64,000 bases of DNA from assembly GCA_963823245.1 (NCBI GenBank), contig CAWGKQ010000012.1, positions 62,001 through 126,000 of the forward strand. The letters run 5' to 3'. Origin of the DNA: JAWVFM01 sp963823245 (GTDB lineage Bacteria; Actinomycetota; Thermoleophilia; Solirubrobacterales; 70-9). Under the pieces are notes generated by a model. That model searched no databases and was not told where the DNA came from. It saw only the letters and a program-made list of their open reading frames with translations. A program made the position numbers and the translations under genes. Position 1 is the first letter of the stretch; every line of letters begins with the position of its first letter. This document shows, one piece after another, positions 25,855 through 36,057 of this stretch.

Positions 25855-26801
25855 TCAGAGCGCGACCGTCGCAGTCGGCTCGACCGTGCCGGCCCGCCAC
25901 GCCTCGACCACCGCGACCGCGATGCCGAGGTCCTGGATCGCCAGGCCCGTCGAATCGAAGAGGGTGATGTCGCCGTCGCCGGTTCGTCCCGGCGGCCCGG
26001 CCCGTGAGCACGGCCCCGAGCTCGGTCACCTCCTCGCTGCATATCCGTCCCGCCGCGACCGCCGCGGACAGCTCGCCCCCCGCCGCCGCCTGCTCCCAGT
26101 CATCGCAGTAGAGCCCGGCAGCGCTCGAGCGCATCGAGCTCGACCTCGGACTTGCCGGCGGCGTCGGCCCCGAGCGCGGCGAAATGCTGGCCCTCGCGAA
26201 GGTCCGAGGCGAGGATCACCGGCTCCGAGCCGGGCGTCACGGAGACGACGACGTCCTGCGCCGCCGCCTCCCGCGCTGACCCGGTCCGCCAATCCAGGTC
26301 GGACGCCACCCCGTCCGCCGCCTCCGTGCGCGGATCGAAGCAGACCCCTGGGCCATAGCCGGCCGCGGCGAGGCAGCGCGCGGCCCACGCCCCGTTCACG
26401 CCGCAGCCGATGACGCCGACCGTCGAGCGCTCCCTCGGCGGCGAGCGCCCGCGCCGAGACCGCGGCCGCCGCGCCGGTGCGCAGCGACGTGACGGTCGCG
26501 CAATCGAGGATCGCCACAGCTCGCCGGTCTCGGCGTCGAGACGAGCAGCGCTCCGGCGACGCCGGAAGCCCGCGCTCGACGTTGCGGGGAACGACGTCAC
26601 CCACTTGAGGACCGCGAGCCCCGCCCCGCGGCGGGCATCGCCCTGAAGTCACCGTGCGGGGGCGCGTCGACGTAGACCTTCGCCGGCATCACCCACTCGC
26701 CGCGCTCGTGACGGACGAAGGCCTCCCGCGTGCGATCGATGGCGTCGGCGGGCGGACCGCCTCGAGGACGGCCTCTCGATCGAATACCGCTGCCGGGGCA
26801 C
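25855..26801 (-). pseudogene. ornithine cyclodeaminase / mu-crystallin family, multiply frameshifted
   Basis: Pieces in three frames assemble into an ornithine cyclodeaminase-like protein: FDREAVLEAV, DAIDRTREAFVRHERGEWVM, PAKVYVDAPPHGDFRAMPA, ILDCATVTSLRTGAAAAVSA, STVGVIGCGVNGAWAARCLA (NAD-binding), REGQHFAALGADAAGKSEV, and the end FDSTGLAIQDLGIAVAVVEA to a stop at 25855. At least five frame changes within 950 bp are needed. The true start is unclear, near 26790. This density is higher than elsewhere in the window and argues for real decay or a locally poor sequence. Confidence 0.75.
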
Positions 26802-27186
26802 GGAAAGTGGACCTTAGCCTGCGAGGCCTTGCAGGTCTTGTGCTTCACGGTCGTCTTCGGGAAGTCGGCCGCGAAGGTCCCCCGCCCGCCGCGAACGTTG
26901 CTGCGTGCCCAGTTGCCGTTTCTATCGGTCGCGATGCCGCCGAGCCGGCTCACGACTCCGTCGAATCGCTCTTGAAGAGCAGTTGGCCATCGTCGCGATT
27001 CTTGATGCAGCCCTTGACGTCGGAGGTGATCTGCCCCGAGAAGCTGATCAGCTGCCCGCGCACGTCATCGATCTGGATCACCCCGTGGACGGCGATCTTG
27101 TTCGCCTTCCATCGAAACGGCGGCCCACCCCAAGGCCCGACGCTGATGAGAGCGGCGCACAGGGCACCCTTCCGTAGGAATCGCAT
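26801..27186 (-). pseudogene. small secreted protein, frameshifted and without clear end
   Basis: ATG 27186 follows a GGGAGG ribosome binding site and a short signal-like start (MRFLRKGALCAALISVGPWG). The mature part reads QISFSG-like strands, GCIKNRDDGQLLFKSDS, then after a missing base at about 26953 VSRLGGIATDRNGNWARSNV and KTTVKHKTCKASQAKVHF. The C...C pattern with a DRNG-W turn resembles the carboxypeptidase-regulatory-like secreted proteins common in Thermoleophilia. No stop is found before the cyclodeaminase remnant begins, so the two genes seem fused. Confidence 0.5.
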
Positions 27187-27268
27187 CTTCGAACCTCCCT
27201 AGTCGAGACGCCCCGACCCTAAACGCGGCGTGGCAGCGTGTCAACCCGCGCGCCGGTACGCTCGCCGC

Positions 27269-27488
27269 ATGCCCGCCAACGGCAAGCGGCGCCCCCCGTC
27301 CCGCATCGAGATCTCGGTGCCCGGCCGCGTCGGCAACCGAGGCGGCCGCGATCGCCGCCGCGCTCGAGCAATTCCTCGCCGACACGGCGCCTGTCGCCGA
27401 GCCGGCCCCTCGCCGGAGCGCCTGGCAGGCCGCCGCCCTTCGCGAGGGCGTCGAGGCGCGCCAGCTCGACCGGGCGCGCGTGGCGTGA
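27269..27488 (+). pseudogene. acyl-CoA carboxylase epsilon-like small protein, one frameshift
   Basis: From ATG 27269 the sequence reads RRPPSRIEISVPGRVGN. One extra C at about 27338 breaks the frame, and removal gives EAAAIAAALEQFLADTAPVA, then PRRSAWQAAALREGVEAR and a stop at 27488, about 72 residues. The layout (a strand, a helix with AAL..FL, a Pro/Ala linker, then a W-containing C-terminus) is that of the small epsilon subunits that support actinobacterial acyl-CoA carboxylase beta. The beta subunit at 23-24.5 kb could be its partner. The assignment is tentative. Confidence 0.5.
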
Positions 27489-27537
27489 CGCAACCGGATA
27501 GAACTGCACCACCAATCCCCTGCACAAGGAGGAGAGC

Positions 27538-27747
27538 GTGGCTGTAGTGAAGATCATCGAGCTCGTTGGGAGCTCGAAGACGTCGACTGACGACGCCGCG
27601 AAGCAGGCGCTTGCGTCGGCGCAATCGTCGCTGCGGAACATTCGGGCGGTCGACATCGTGTCGACCGGGATCCGCGGCGACAACCTCGACGAGTACCGCG
27701 CCCACGTACGGGTCGCATTCGTGATCGAGGGAAGCGACGTCGACTAG
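27538..27747 (+). CDS. dodecin family flavin-binding protein
   Basis: The 69-residue protein is a typical dodecin: VVKIIELVGSSKTSTDDAAK, then ALASAQSSLRNIRAVDIVST and a last strand YRAHVRVAFVIEG. Dodecins form hollow dodecamers that store flavins or CoA. The GTG start has a strong AAGGAGGAG ribosome binding site. The W residue that stacks on flavin in archaeal dodecin is not seen; bacterial members vary here. A strong hairpin follows. Confidence 0.92.
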   Translation: MAVVKIIELVGSSKTSTDDAAKQALASAQSSLRNIRAVDIVSTGIRGDNLDEYRAHVRVAFVIEGSDVD

Positions 27748-27759
27748 GGAACACCCGCA

Positions 27760-27786
27760 AGGGGCCGGGCTCGAGCCGCGGCCCCT
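27760..27786 (+). terminator. strong hairpin after dodecin
   Basis: AGGGGCC ... GGCCCCT forms a 7-bp stem with an inner GGCT/AGCC stem. It separates dodecin from the sulfite reductase promoter. The downstream sequence is A-rich (TAAAAACC), so it would suit a minus-strand T-run better than plus-strand termination. Confidence 0.55.
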
Positions 27787-27795
27787 AAAAACCCT

Positions 27796-27820
27796 AATCC
27801 CAATCAGGATTCTGTAATAC
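27796..27820 (+). promoter_or_regulatory. candidate operator and -10 of the sulfate reduction operon
   Basis: The inverted repeat AATCC-CAATCA-GGATT (27796-27811) is followed by a -10-like TAATAC (27815-27820) nine bases before the sir ATG. A related TAATCC-AATC-GGA motif lies before tauE at 39343. The placement fits a repressor overlapping the core promoter. Confidence 0.5.
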
Positions 27821-27829
27821 TGCGTCGGC

Positions 27830-29710
27830 ATGGAGCCGACGTCCGCCCCCGCGAAGCCCAAGCCTGCCGCCGATCCGGCTGAGCTCGACCAGGACCTCGC
27901 CAAGCCGCAGAAGGGCAAGGGGAAGGTCGGGACGCTCGAGAACCCCGAGGTCTACGAGGACGTCCCCGGGCACTTCATCCCGATCCTCGAGCGCGAGTTC
28001 GACGATTTCGACACCGAGGCCGCGCGATTCATGCGCGGCGAGCAGCCCGAGGACGAGTTCATCAAGTTCCGCCTCAAGCAGGGCGTGTACGGCCAGCGCC
28101 AGCCCGACGCGCAGATGATCCGGGTGAAGCTGCCGCTCGGCGGCATCAACCCCGGAGCAGCTCGAGATCGTTCGCCGACGTGATCGAGAAGTACGTGCCG
28201 CTCCGCAAGGGCCACATCACGACGCGGCAGAACATCCAGATGCACCACGTGCCCCTGCCCGACGCGGCGAAGCTGATCCGCGAGATCGGCGAGAGCGGGC
28301 TCTCCTCACGCGAGGGCTGCGGGAACACCATGCGCAACGTCACCGGTGACCCCTACGCCGGAGTCTGCGCCGACGAGCCCTTCGACATCACTCCCTACGG
28401 GGCCGCCTACGTGCGCTACTTCGTCCGCCACCCCACGGCGCAGGCGATGCCGCGCAAGTTCAAGACCGCGTTCACCGCCTCCGACGCCGACCGCGCGATC
28501 GTCGGCATCCACGACCTCGGCTTCATCTCGCGCCTCCGCGACGGGGTGCGCGGCGTCGAGGTGGTCGTCGGCGGCGGGACCTCGATCATGCCGCGCGTCG
28601 CCCCCACGCTCTACGAGTTCGTCGAGCTCGACAACGGCGACTACATCAAGGTGACCGAGGCGATCCTGCGCATCTTCGACCGCCAGGAGTGGCTCCGCGT
28701 CAACCGCGCCCGCGCTCGGATCAAGGTGCTGGTCGACAAGATCGGCATCGACGCCTTCCGCGAGATGGTGGAGGAGGAGCTGGAGGGCGACTGGGTCGGC
28801 GAGCGGGACTTCACGATCGACCGCCTCGTGCTCGATCACGACGAGGAGGCGAACGCGCCGGCGATGCCCGCGGCGCCCGCGAGCCCCAACGGAGAGCGCA
28901 CCGAGTTCGAGCGCTTCGCCGCCTCGAACGTTCGCCCGCAGCGGCAGGACGGCTTCTCGACCGTGGTCGTCAAGGTCGAGCGCGGTGACCTCACCCCCGA
29001 CCAGCTGCGCGGCCTGGCGGCGATCATGCGCGACCACACAGGCGGCTACGCACGCACGACCGTGGAGCAGAATCTCGTGTTGCGCTGGGTGCGCGACCAG
29101 TCGGTCTACGACGTCTGGACACGCCTCGGCGAGCTCGGCCTCGACGAGGCGGGCGCCGACGAGATCACCGACGTCGTCTCCTGCCCGGGCACCGACTAGC
29201 TGCAAGCTCGGCATCACGAGCTCGATGGGCCTGAACCGCGCCATCTCCGAGCAGATCCACGCGATGGACATCACTGACCCGTTGACCAAGCAGGTCAACA
29301 TCAGGATGTCCGGGTGCCCGAACGGGTGCGGCCAGCACCACATCGGCAACATCGGCTTCTACGGCGCGTCGATCAAGGTCGGCGAGCGCACGATCCCGGC
29401 CTACATCGCGCACGTCGGCGGCAACGGCTCCGGTGCCACGCGCTACGGCCAGCGCCTCAAGGTCCGCCTGCCGGCCAAGCGCGTGCCCGAGGCCGTCGAG
29501 CGCTGGCTGCGGATGTACGAGGCCGGGCGCGAGGGCGAGGAGACCTTCAACTCCTTCGTCGACCGCGTGGGCACCGACGACTTCGAGGCCGAGGTGAAGG
29601 ACCTGTCGATGCCGATCGAGTTCAGCCTCTCCACGCTCGACCACTTCGTCGACTGGAACCGCTCCGAGCCCTACAGGGTCGAGCGCGGCGAAGGCGAGTG
29701 CGCCGTCTGA
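27830..29710 (+). pseudogene. sir: ferredoxin-type sulfite (nitrite/sulfite) reductase, three frameshifts
   Basis: The gene reduces sulfite to sulfide using siroheme and a [4Fe-4S] cluster. Recognisable parts in order: FDDFDTEAARFMRGEQ and IKFRLKQGVYGQRQ; VPLRKGHITTRQNIQMHHVP; EGCGNTMRNVTGDPYAGVC; a second repeat half with DHTGGYARTTVEQNLVLRWV; and the cofactor-binding cysteines in VVSCPGTDSCKLGIT and MSGCPNGCGQHHIGNIGFYG. Extra bases at about 28150-28153 (C), 28170 (G) and 29197 (T) break the frame; removing all three gives one protein of about 626 residues. The stop overlaps cysH (TGATG). Nitrite reductase is the alternative, but the sat-cysH-cysC context favours sulfite. Confidence 0.85.
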
Positions 29711-30498
29711 TGGCCGCGCCTCCAAGCCAGATCGAGGTGCTGCGGCCGCGCCCGCTGCACGAGGACGCCCCGAACGGAAACGGCAATGGTCGTGTCGAGC
29801 TGCCCGCGATCGGCGGCCAGCATCGTCGATCCCGACGAGGTCGCGGCCGAGGTCGAGGCGATGGACGCCGACGAGGCGATCGCGTGGGCGATCGAGACCT
29901 TCCACCCGGCGCTCAAGTTCGCCACGTCGTTCCAGAAGACCAGCTCGGTGACGATCGACATCGCGCACGGGATCAAGCCCGACGCGCGGTTCTTCTACCT
30001 GGACACGGAGCTCCTGTTCCCCGAGACCTACGAGACCCGCGACAGGCTCGCGGATCACTTCGGGATCGAGTTCGAGCGGTTCGCCGGGATCGCGCTGGTC
30101 GCGAACAGACCGAACAGCACGGCGCTAACCTCTGGCGCCGCGATCCGGACGCCTGCTGCGGGATCCGCAAGGTTGAGACGATGCGCGAGGCCCTCGATGG
30201 GGCCGAGTGCTGGGTCTCAGGAATCCGCAGAGCCGACTCCGAAACTCGCGCCGGCGCCGCGAAGTTCGGCTGGGACAAGCGATTTGGCTTGTGGAAGCTG
30301 AACCCGCTCGCGGACTGGGACGAAAAGAGACTCTGGACCTACATCAAGGATCATCACGTGCCATACAACCCACTTCACGACCAGGGGTATCCGTCGATCG
30401 GATGCATGCCCTGCACCTCGATGCCCGGCGAGGGCGAGGACGATCGCGCCGGCCGCTGGGCCGGCACCGACCGGAGCGAGTGCGGAATAAATGGGTAG
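29710..30498 (+). pseudogene. cysH: adenylylsulfate (APS) reductase CysH, two frameshifts
   Basis: The protein reduces APS to sulfite. WAIETFHPALKFATSFQK and FFYLDTELLFPETYETRD are the PAPS-reductase fold. The paired cysteines of an iron-sulfur APS reductase are present as PDACCGIRKVE and SIGCMPCTSM, and the C-terminal catalytic Cys lies in SECGING. The CC...CxxC set indicates use of APS rather than PAPS. An extra G at about 29813-29816 and a missing base at about 30097 break the frame; the net frame is restored. ATG 29710 overlaps the sir stop, and the stop overlaps sat by 8 bp. Confidence 0.85.
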
Positions 30499-31586
30499 CG
30501 CAGAAACCGGTCTGGCGCTGAAGCTCACCGCGCGCCAGGCCTCGGACTTCGAGCTGCTCGCCAACGGAGGCTTCGCGCCTCTTCGCGGCTTCATGGGCGC
30601 CGACGACTGGCGCTCCAGCTGCGAGTCGATGCGCCTGACCTCCGGCGAGTACTGGCCCATCCCGATCACGCTCGCGACCGACCTCGAGTGCGGCCCAGGC
30701 GACGTCGTCGAGCTGTGCGGCGCCGAACGGCAAGGCGCTCGGGCGGCTCAACGTCAGCGAGGTCTTCGAGCGCGAGCTCGAGCTCGAGGCGGAGAACGTC
30801 TACCGCACGAACGACCAGGAGCACCCCGGCGTCGCCGCCATCTATCGCGAGGGCGCGCGCTGCGTCGCCGGCGAGATCGAGGCCGACGCGCTTCCGGACC
30901 ACGACGAGGCGTTCATGCGCCGCTACCTGACGCCCGGCCGAGTCGAAGGCCGCGTTCGAGGAGCGCGGCTGGAAGCGAATCGTCGCCTTCCAGACCCGCA
31001 ACCCGATCCATCGCGCCCACGAGTACCTCACCAAGGCCGCGCTCGAGATCTGCGATGGGCTCTACATCCACCCGCTGATCGGCGAGACGAAGGCGGGCGA
31101 CATCCCCGCCGACGTGCGGATGCGCTGCTACGAGGTGCTGATGGAGAACTACTACCACCCCGAGCACGTGATGCTCGGGCGTGAACCCCGGCAAGATGCA
31201 CTACGCCGGGCCCGCGCGAGGCCGTGCTCCACGCGATCATCCGCCGCAACTACGGCTGCACCCACTTCATCGTCGGCCGCGACCACGCGGGCGTCGGCGA
31301 CTACTACGGCACCTACGACGCCCAGCGGATCTTCGACGACATCGACATCGCCGAGCTGGGCATCCAGCCGCTCTTCTTCGAGCACACCTTCTGGTGCCAC
31401 GAGTGCGAGGGCATGGGCTCGTCGAAGACCTGCCCACACCCGCAGGAGTCGCATCTGTTCCTCTCGGGCACGAAGGTGCGGGAGATGCTCGAGAACGGGG
31501 AGAAGCCGCCGCACGAGTTCAGCCGGGACGAGGTTGCAGAGATCCTGATCGACGCATACCGAAAGGAGTCAGCCACCGATGGCTGA
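30491..31586 (+). pseudogene. sat: ATP sulfurylase (Sat type), four frameshifts
   Basis: The homomeric ATP sulfurylase makes APS from sulfate and ATP. Conserved parts: NGGFAPLRGFMGADDW; FERELELEAENVYRTNDQEH; AFQTRNPIHRAHEYLTKAAL, containing the HxxH nucleotide site; HPLIGETKAGDIPADVR; and HFIVGRDHAGVGDYYGTYDA. Extra bases at about 30719 (G), 30936 (G), 31177 (G) and 31211 (C) break the frame, each +1. Removing them yields a normal protein of about 363 residues with no damaged motif. It overlaps both cysH and cysC by 8 bp, so it sits inside a tight operon. Confidence 0.87.
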
Positions 31587-32117
31587 GGACACTGGATTCT
31601 GCCTCTGGTTCACCGGACTCTCGGGCGCCGGTAAGACCACGATCACGAACCTGCTCGTGAAGGAGCTGCGCGGCCGCGGCTCGAAGCTCGAGGTGCTCGA
31701 CGGCGACATCGTCCGCGAGAACCTCTCCAAGGGCCTCGGGTTCTCGAAGGAGGACCGCGACACCAACATCCGCCGCATCGCCTTCGTCGCGAACCTGCTC
31801 TCGCGCAACGGCGTGCCGGTGATCACCGCCGCCATCTCGCCCTACCGCGAGATCCGCGACGAGGCGCGCCAGATGATGGACGGCCGCTTCATCGAGACCT
31901 ACGTCAAGGCCTCGGTCGAGGTCTGCGAGGAGCGCGACGTCAAGGGCCTCTACGCGAAGGCCCGCTCCGGCGAGATCAAGGAGTTCACGGGCGTCTCCGA
32001 TCCGTACGAGCCCCCGGAGAGCCCGAGCTCGTCCTCGAGACCGAGCACCAGACCCCCGAGGAGTCGGCTCGGCAGATCGTCGAGTACCTCGAGGGCCGCG
32101 GGCTTTCGGCGGCCTAG
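31579..32117 (+). pseudogene. cysC: adenylylsulfate kinase CysC, one frameshift near the end
   Basis: The kinase phosphorylates APS to PAPS. The P-loop is LWFTGLSGAGKTTITN; EVLDGDIVRENLSKGLGFSK, DRDTNIRRIAFVANLLSRNG and ITAAISPYREIRDEAR are standard. A base is missing at about 32018-32021 after DPYEPPE. Restoring it gives PELVLETEHQTPEESARQIV and a stop at 32117. Most of the catalytic domain is read in the original frame, so partial function is conceivable. Because CysH appears to use APS, CysC would supply PAPS for sulfation rather than reduction. Confidence 0.87.
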
Positions 32118-32188
32118 GGCTCGGCTCTAGGCGGCGCATCGCCGCGGAAGCCCCCAAAGCGGCTTCACGCCGCGGCTACCGGCTCGCC

Positions 32189-32773
32189 ATGGCCGCGGTG
32201 CGGCCGGTGATTCGCGGCTGGGGGCGGCTCGAGGTGGAGGGCGTCGAGGCCCTCCCGACGAGCGGCCCCGTGCTCCTCGCCGGCAACCACGACAGCTGGT
32301 GGGACACGGTGACGATCGGCGTCGCCGCGCGCGAGCGGCGCCAGATCTTCGCGCTCGCCAAGGCCGAGCTCTGGGGGACGCCGGGCCTGGGCCGCCTGCT
32401 CGACTCGATGGGCCAGATCCCGATCGAGCGCGGGGCTGGCGACGCCGGCGCCCTCGAGCGCGCCATCGCGGCGCTTCGCGACGGCGCCTGCGTCGGCATC
32501 TTCCCCGAGGGGACGCGGGCGAAGGGAAGGGAGCTGCGGGCCCGCAGCGGCATCGGCCGCCTCGCCGCGGCCATTCCCGAAGCCGAGATCGTGCTGTGCA
32601 CCGCCTCGGGGACGGCCGACTTCATCCGCTTCCCGCGCCGGCCGAAGACGCGGGTCGAGTTCTTCCGCCCGCGCGGCGGCGGGCTGGCAGAGGGCGAGGC
32701 GCCGGGCGACTTCTCGGCCCGGCTTCTGGCCGAGATCCGCGAGCGCGTGCCGCCGCAGCGCTTCGGCCGCTGA
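32189..32773 (+). CDS. 1-acyl-sn-glycerol-3-phosphate acyltransferase (PlsC-like)
   Basis: The 194-residue enzyme acylates lysophosphatidic acid to phosphatidic acid. The HX4D motif is NHDSWWD, and the substrate-binding motif is FPEGTR within GIFPEGTRAKGREL. It is slightly short for the family. The frame stays open upstream and the sequence before ATG 32189 (SRRGYRLA) looks conserved, so the real start may be earlier at a non-standard codon. It lies 72 bp after cysC on the same strand and may share its transcript. Confidence 0.85.
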   Translation: MAAVRPVIRGWGRLEVEGVEALPTSGPVLLAGNHDSWWDTVTIGVAARERRQIFALAKAELWGTPGLGRLLDSMGQIPIERGAGDAGALERAIAALRDGACVGIFPEGTRAKGRELRARSGIGRLAAAIPEAEIVLCTASGTADFIRFPRRPKTRVEFFRPRGGGLAEGEAPGDFSARLLAEIRERVPPQRFGR

Positions 32774-32920
32774 GGCTCAGGCCAGCAGCGCTCGGAGACT
32801 CGCCACAGCCCCCGCGCGGTCCTTCCGCTCGTCGAGTCGACTCTTTCAGGGCTATAGGCTATCGCCAACTGCGCCCGCCGCCTTGCGCTCAGGCAGCCCC
32901 AGCGGCGATGATTACCCGCG

Positions 32921-35900
32921 ATGGCAGTGGCAGACGGGGGAGCTCGGGAAGTCCGCAAGAAGATCACGGCCGTGTTCGCCGACATGGCCGGGTCGACGGC
33001 GCTCGCGGAGCAGCTCGACCCCGAGGTGTTTCGCGCCGTCGTGCGGCGGTTCTTCGAGCGCCTCGCGGCGGTGATCGAGCGGCACGGCGGCGAGATCGAG
33101 AACCTCGTCGGCGACGAGGTCTCCGGCCTCTTCGGCGTGCCGCTCACGCGGGAGGACGACGCGCAGCGCGCTGTCGCGGCGGCCGTCGACATGCTGAGCG
33201 AGCTCGAGGCCCTGAACGACGAGCTGGAGCCCCGGCTCGACGTGAGGCTCCAGATCCGGATCGGGATCAACACCGGGACCGTCCTTGTCGGCGAGCCGAT
33301 CGCCGGGCGCCCGATGGCGCTCGGCGACGCGGTCACCGTCGCCGCCCGACTCGAGAAGAAGGCGGCGCCGGGGGAGATCCTGATCGGCGAGGAGACCTAT
33401 CGGCTCGTGCGCGGCGCGTTCAGGGCCGAGGCCGCCGGAGAGCTCGAGCTCCGCGGCCGCACCGAGCCGATCGCCGCCTACCGGCTCCTGAAGGCGCGGC
33501 CCACGGCGGCCGGCGAGGCGCCGGTCGACGGGCCGCTGATCGGCCGGGGTCGTGAGCTCTCGCTGCTCGGGGTCGCGTTCCAGCGCGCGCTCGCGCGCCG
33601 CCAATGCGAGTTCGTGACGATCGCGGGTGATGCGGGGGTCGGCAAGTCGCGCCTCGTCGCGGAGGTCTTCGAGCGCTACCGCCCCCAGGCCCAGCTCCTG
33701 GTCGGCCGCTGCCTGCCCTACGGGCGCGGCTCAACGTTTTGGCCGCTCGTTGAGATCGTCTCCCAGGCGACGGGAATCGACGACTCCGACTCCCGCGACG
33801 TCGCCCTCGCGAAGCTCGACGCCGCGCTCGAGGAGGATCCCGACGGTGCGGCGGTCGCGCGCCACCTGGCTCAGATCGTCGGGCTCGCCGACGACCTCGA
33901 GCCCGGAGAGCACACGTTCTGGGCGGTGCAGCGCCTGCTCGAGGCGATCGCGTCCGACCGCCCCCTGATCGTGGTCATCGAGGACCTCCATTGGGCGGAG
34001 CCGACGCTGCTCGACCTCGTCGAGCACGTCGCGCGGAGAAGCCGCTCGGCGCCGATCCTGCTCATCGCCACCGCCCGCTTCGACCTGCTCGACGAGCGGC
34101 CCTCGTGGGATGAGACCTGCCCGACGATCATCTCCCTGCGGCCCCTCGGGCGCGACGAGGTGACCACCATGATCGAGCTCCTCGTCGGCCCCAGCCTGCC
34201 GCCGGCCGTGCACGAGCAGCTCGTCGAGGTGGCGGCGGGGAATCCCCTGTTCGTCGAGCAGGTGCTCTCGATGCTGGTCGACGAGGGAGAGCTTCGCCGC
34301 ACCGAGGACGGCTGGGTCGCCGACTCCGGCCTCGACGAGGTGATCGTGCCGCCCGACCGTCGAGGCGATCCTGGCGGCGCGCATCGACCACCTGAGCGAG
34401 GGCGAGCGGCTCTTCGCCGAACGGGCGTCGGTGATCGGCAAGGAGTTCGCCGCCGAGTCGGTGCTGGCCCTCGGCGGGCGAGCCGCCGACAACGCGCTCG
34501 AGGGCCTGATGCGAAAGCAGCTGATCGAGCCGATTCGCCGCGCCGGGCCGATCGAGGACTACAGGTTCCGCCACCTCCTCGTGCGCGACGTCGTCTACGA
34601 GTCGATGTCGAAGTCTCGCCGCGGCGAGCTCCACGAGCGCTTCGCAGACTGGCTTGTCGAATGGGCGTCCTCGCGCCTCGGCCAATTCGAGGAGATCCTC
34701 GGCTACCACCTCGAGAGCGCCTACCGCTACCGCCGTGAGCTGCTCGCCGACGACGATGACCTCGCCGAGCTCGCCTCGCGCGCCGCGCGCCACCTCGTCG
34801 CCGCGGGACGCCGCGCGGCCCGGCGCCAGGACGACGCCGGCGCGGCCGCGCTACTGAGCCGCGGCGTCGCCCTTCTCGCCGAGGGCAACGCCGCCTCCCG
34901 CCTGGAGCCCCTGTTCGACCTCGGGACGGCGCTCATCCGCCGGGGCGACACCGCCGCGGCGGAGGAGGTGCTCGCCGACGCCCGGCGCGCGGTGATCGCC
35001 GACGGCGATCCCCGGGCGGAGGTGCGGATGCGCATCCTCGACCTGACGCTCAAGCGTCTGGTCGACCCGGAGTGGTGGGCCGAGAACGGCCGGGCGACCG
35101 CGACACAGATTCTCACCCGCTGCCAGGAGCTGGGCGACGAGCTCGACGAAGCGAAGGCCTGGCACATCTTGGGGAAGGTCCACTCGGACCGCGGGGAGCA
35201 GGCCGCGGCCGCCGAGGCCCTCGAGCGCGCGCTCGAGCAGGCGGAGCGCGCCGGCGACGCCGGCGTCGAGGCCTGGATCCGGTACTGGCTCCTCCAGGCG
35301 GCGGTGTTCGGCCCGACCCCGTGCGACAAGGTGGTCGCGCGCGCCCGCGGGGACCTCGAGTGGGCGCGCGCTCACGACAACCGCGCGCTCGAGGGATCGA
35401 CGCTGGGACGGATGGGCGAGATGCTCGCCCGCTCCGGCCGCGTCGCCGAGGCCCAGGACGCGTTCGCCGAGGCGCGCCGCATCTTCGATGACCTGGGCCT
35501 CCCCGTCCACATCGCCTATCACGCCGCGTCCACCGCGACGAGCGAGCCGCTGGCGTCGGATCCCCCCGGCGCCGAGCGCGAGCTGCGCTTCGCCGTCGAC
35601 TACTTCGAGTCGATCGGGGCCAAGGCCATCCAGGCGACGATCATGCCGATGCTCGCCACGACCCTCGTGCCCCAGGGACGCTATGACGAGGCGATCGAGC
35701 TCTCCGAGCGCTCCCAGGAGGTCGCCGGCAGCGACGATCTCGACGCGAACGTGCGCTGGCGCGTCGTCCGCGCCGAGGCGCTGCTTGGGCTCGGCGAGGT
35801 GACTGCCGCCGAAGGGCTGGCCCGGGAGGCGGTCGACCTGGCGTCCGCCAGCGACACCGTGATCCTCCACGCGAACGCCCTGGCCTGCCTCGGCGAGGTG

Positions 35901-36042
35901 CTCGGCGGCGACCGCGATGCCCACCGAAGCCGTGCCGGTGATCGAATCGGCCATCGACCTCTACGAGGGCAAGGGCGATGTCGTCTCCGCGGCCCGCGCG
36001 CGCGAGCGCCTGGAGTCGGTCGCCGAGGCGCGGTCGGGCTGA
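32921..36042 (+). pseudogene. class III adenylate/guanylate cyclase with AAA ATPase and TPR-like repeats, two frameshifts
   Basis: The reconstructed protein has about 1040 residues. Residues 15-180 form a class III cyclase domain (AVFADMAGSTALAEQLDPE; GGEIENLVGDEVSGLFGVPL; GINTGTVLVGEP). An ATPase domain follows with P-loop IAGDAGVGKSRLVAE and Walker B LIVVIEDLHWAEPTLLDLVE. The C-terminal 600 residues are helical repeats. Extra G bases at about 34355 and 35904 break the frame; removal gives PPTVEAILAARIDHLSEGER and VPVIESAIDLYEGKGDVVSA to the stop at 36042. Signal-sensing regulators of this type are numerous in actinobacteria; ligand and output are unknown. Confidence 0.82.
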
Positions 36043-36057
36043 GACGGCGCGCCCGCG

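Noticed and set aside
27830..35910. Programmed +1 ribosomal frameshifting as the reason for the many +1 breaks
   Set aside because: Too many sites in unrelated genes, no common slippery codon and no stop or structure at most sites; technical or mutational indels are simpler.
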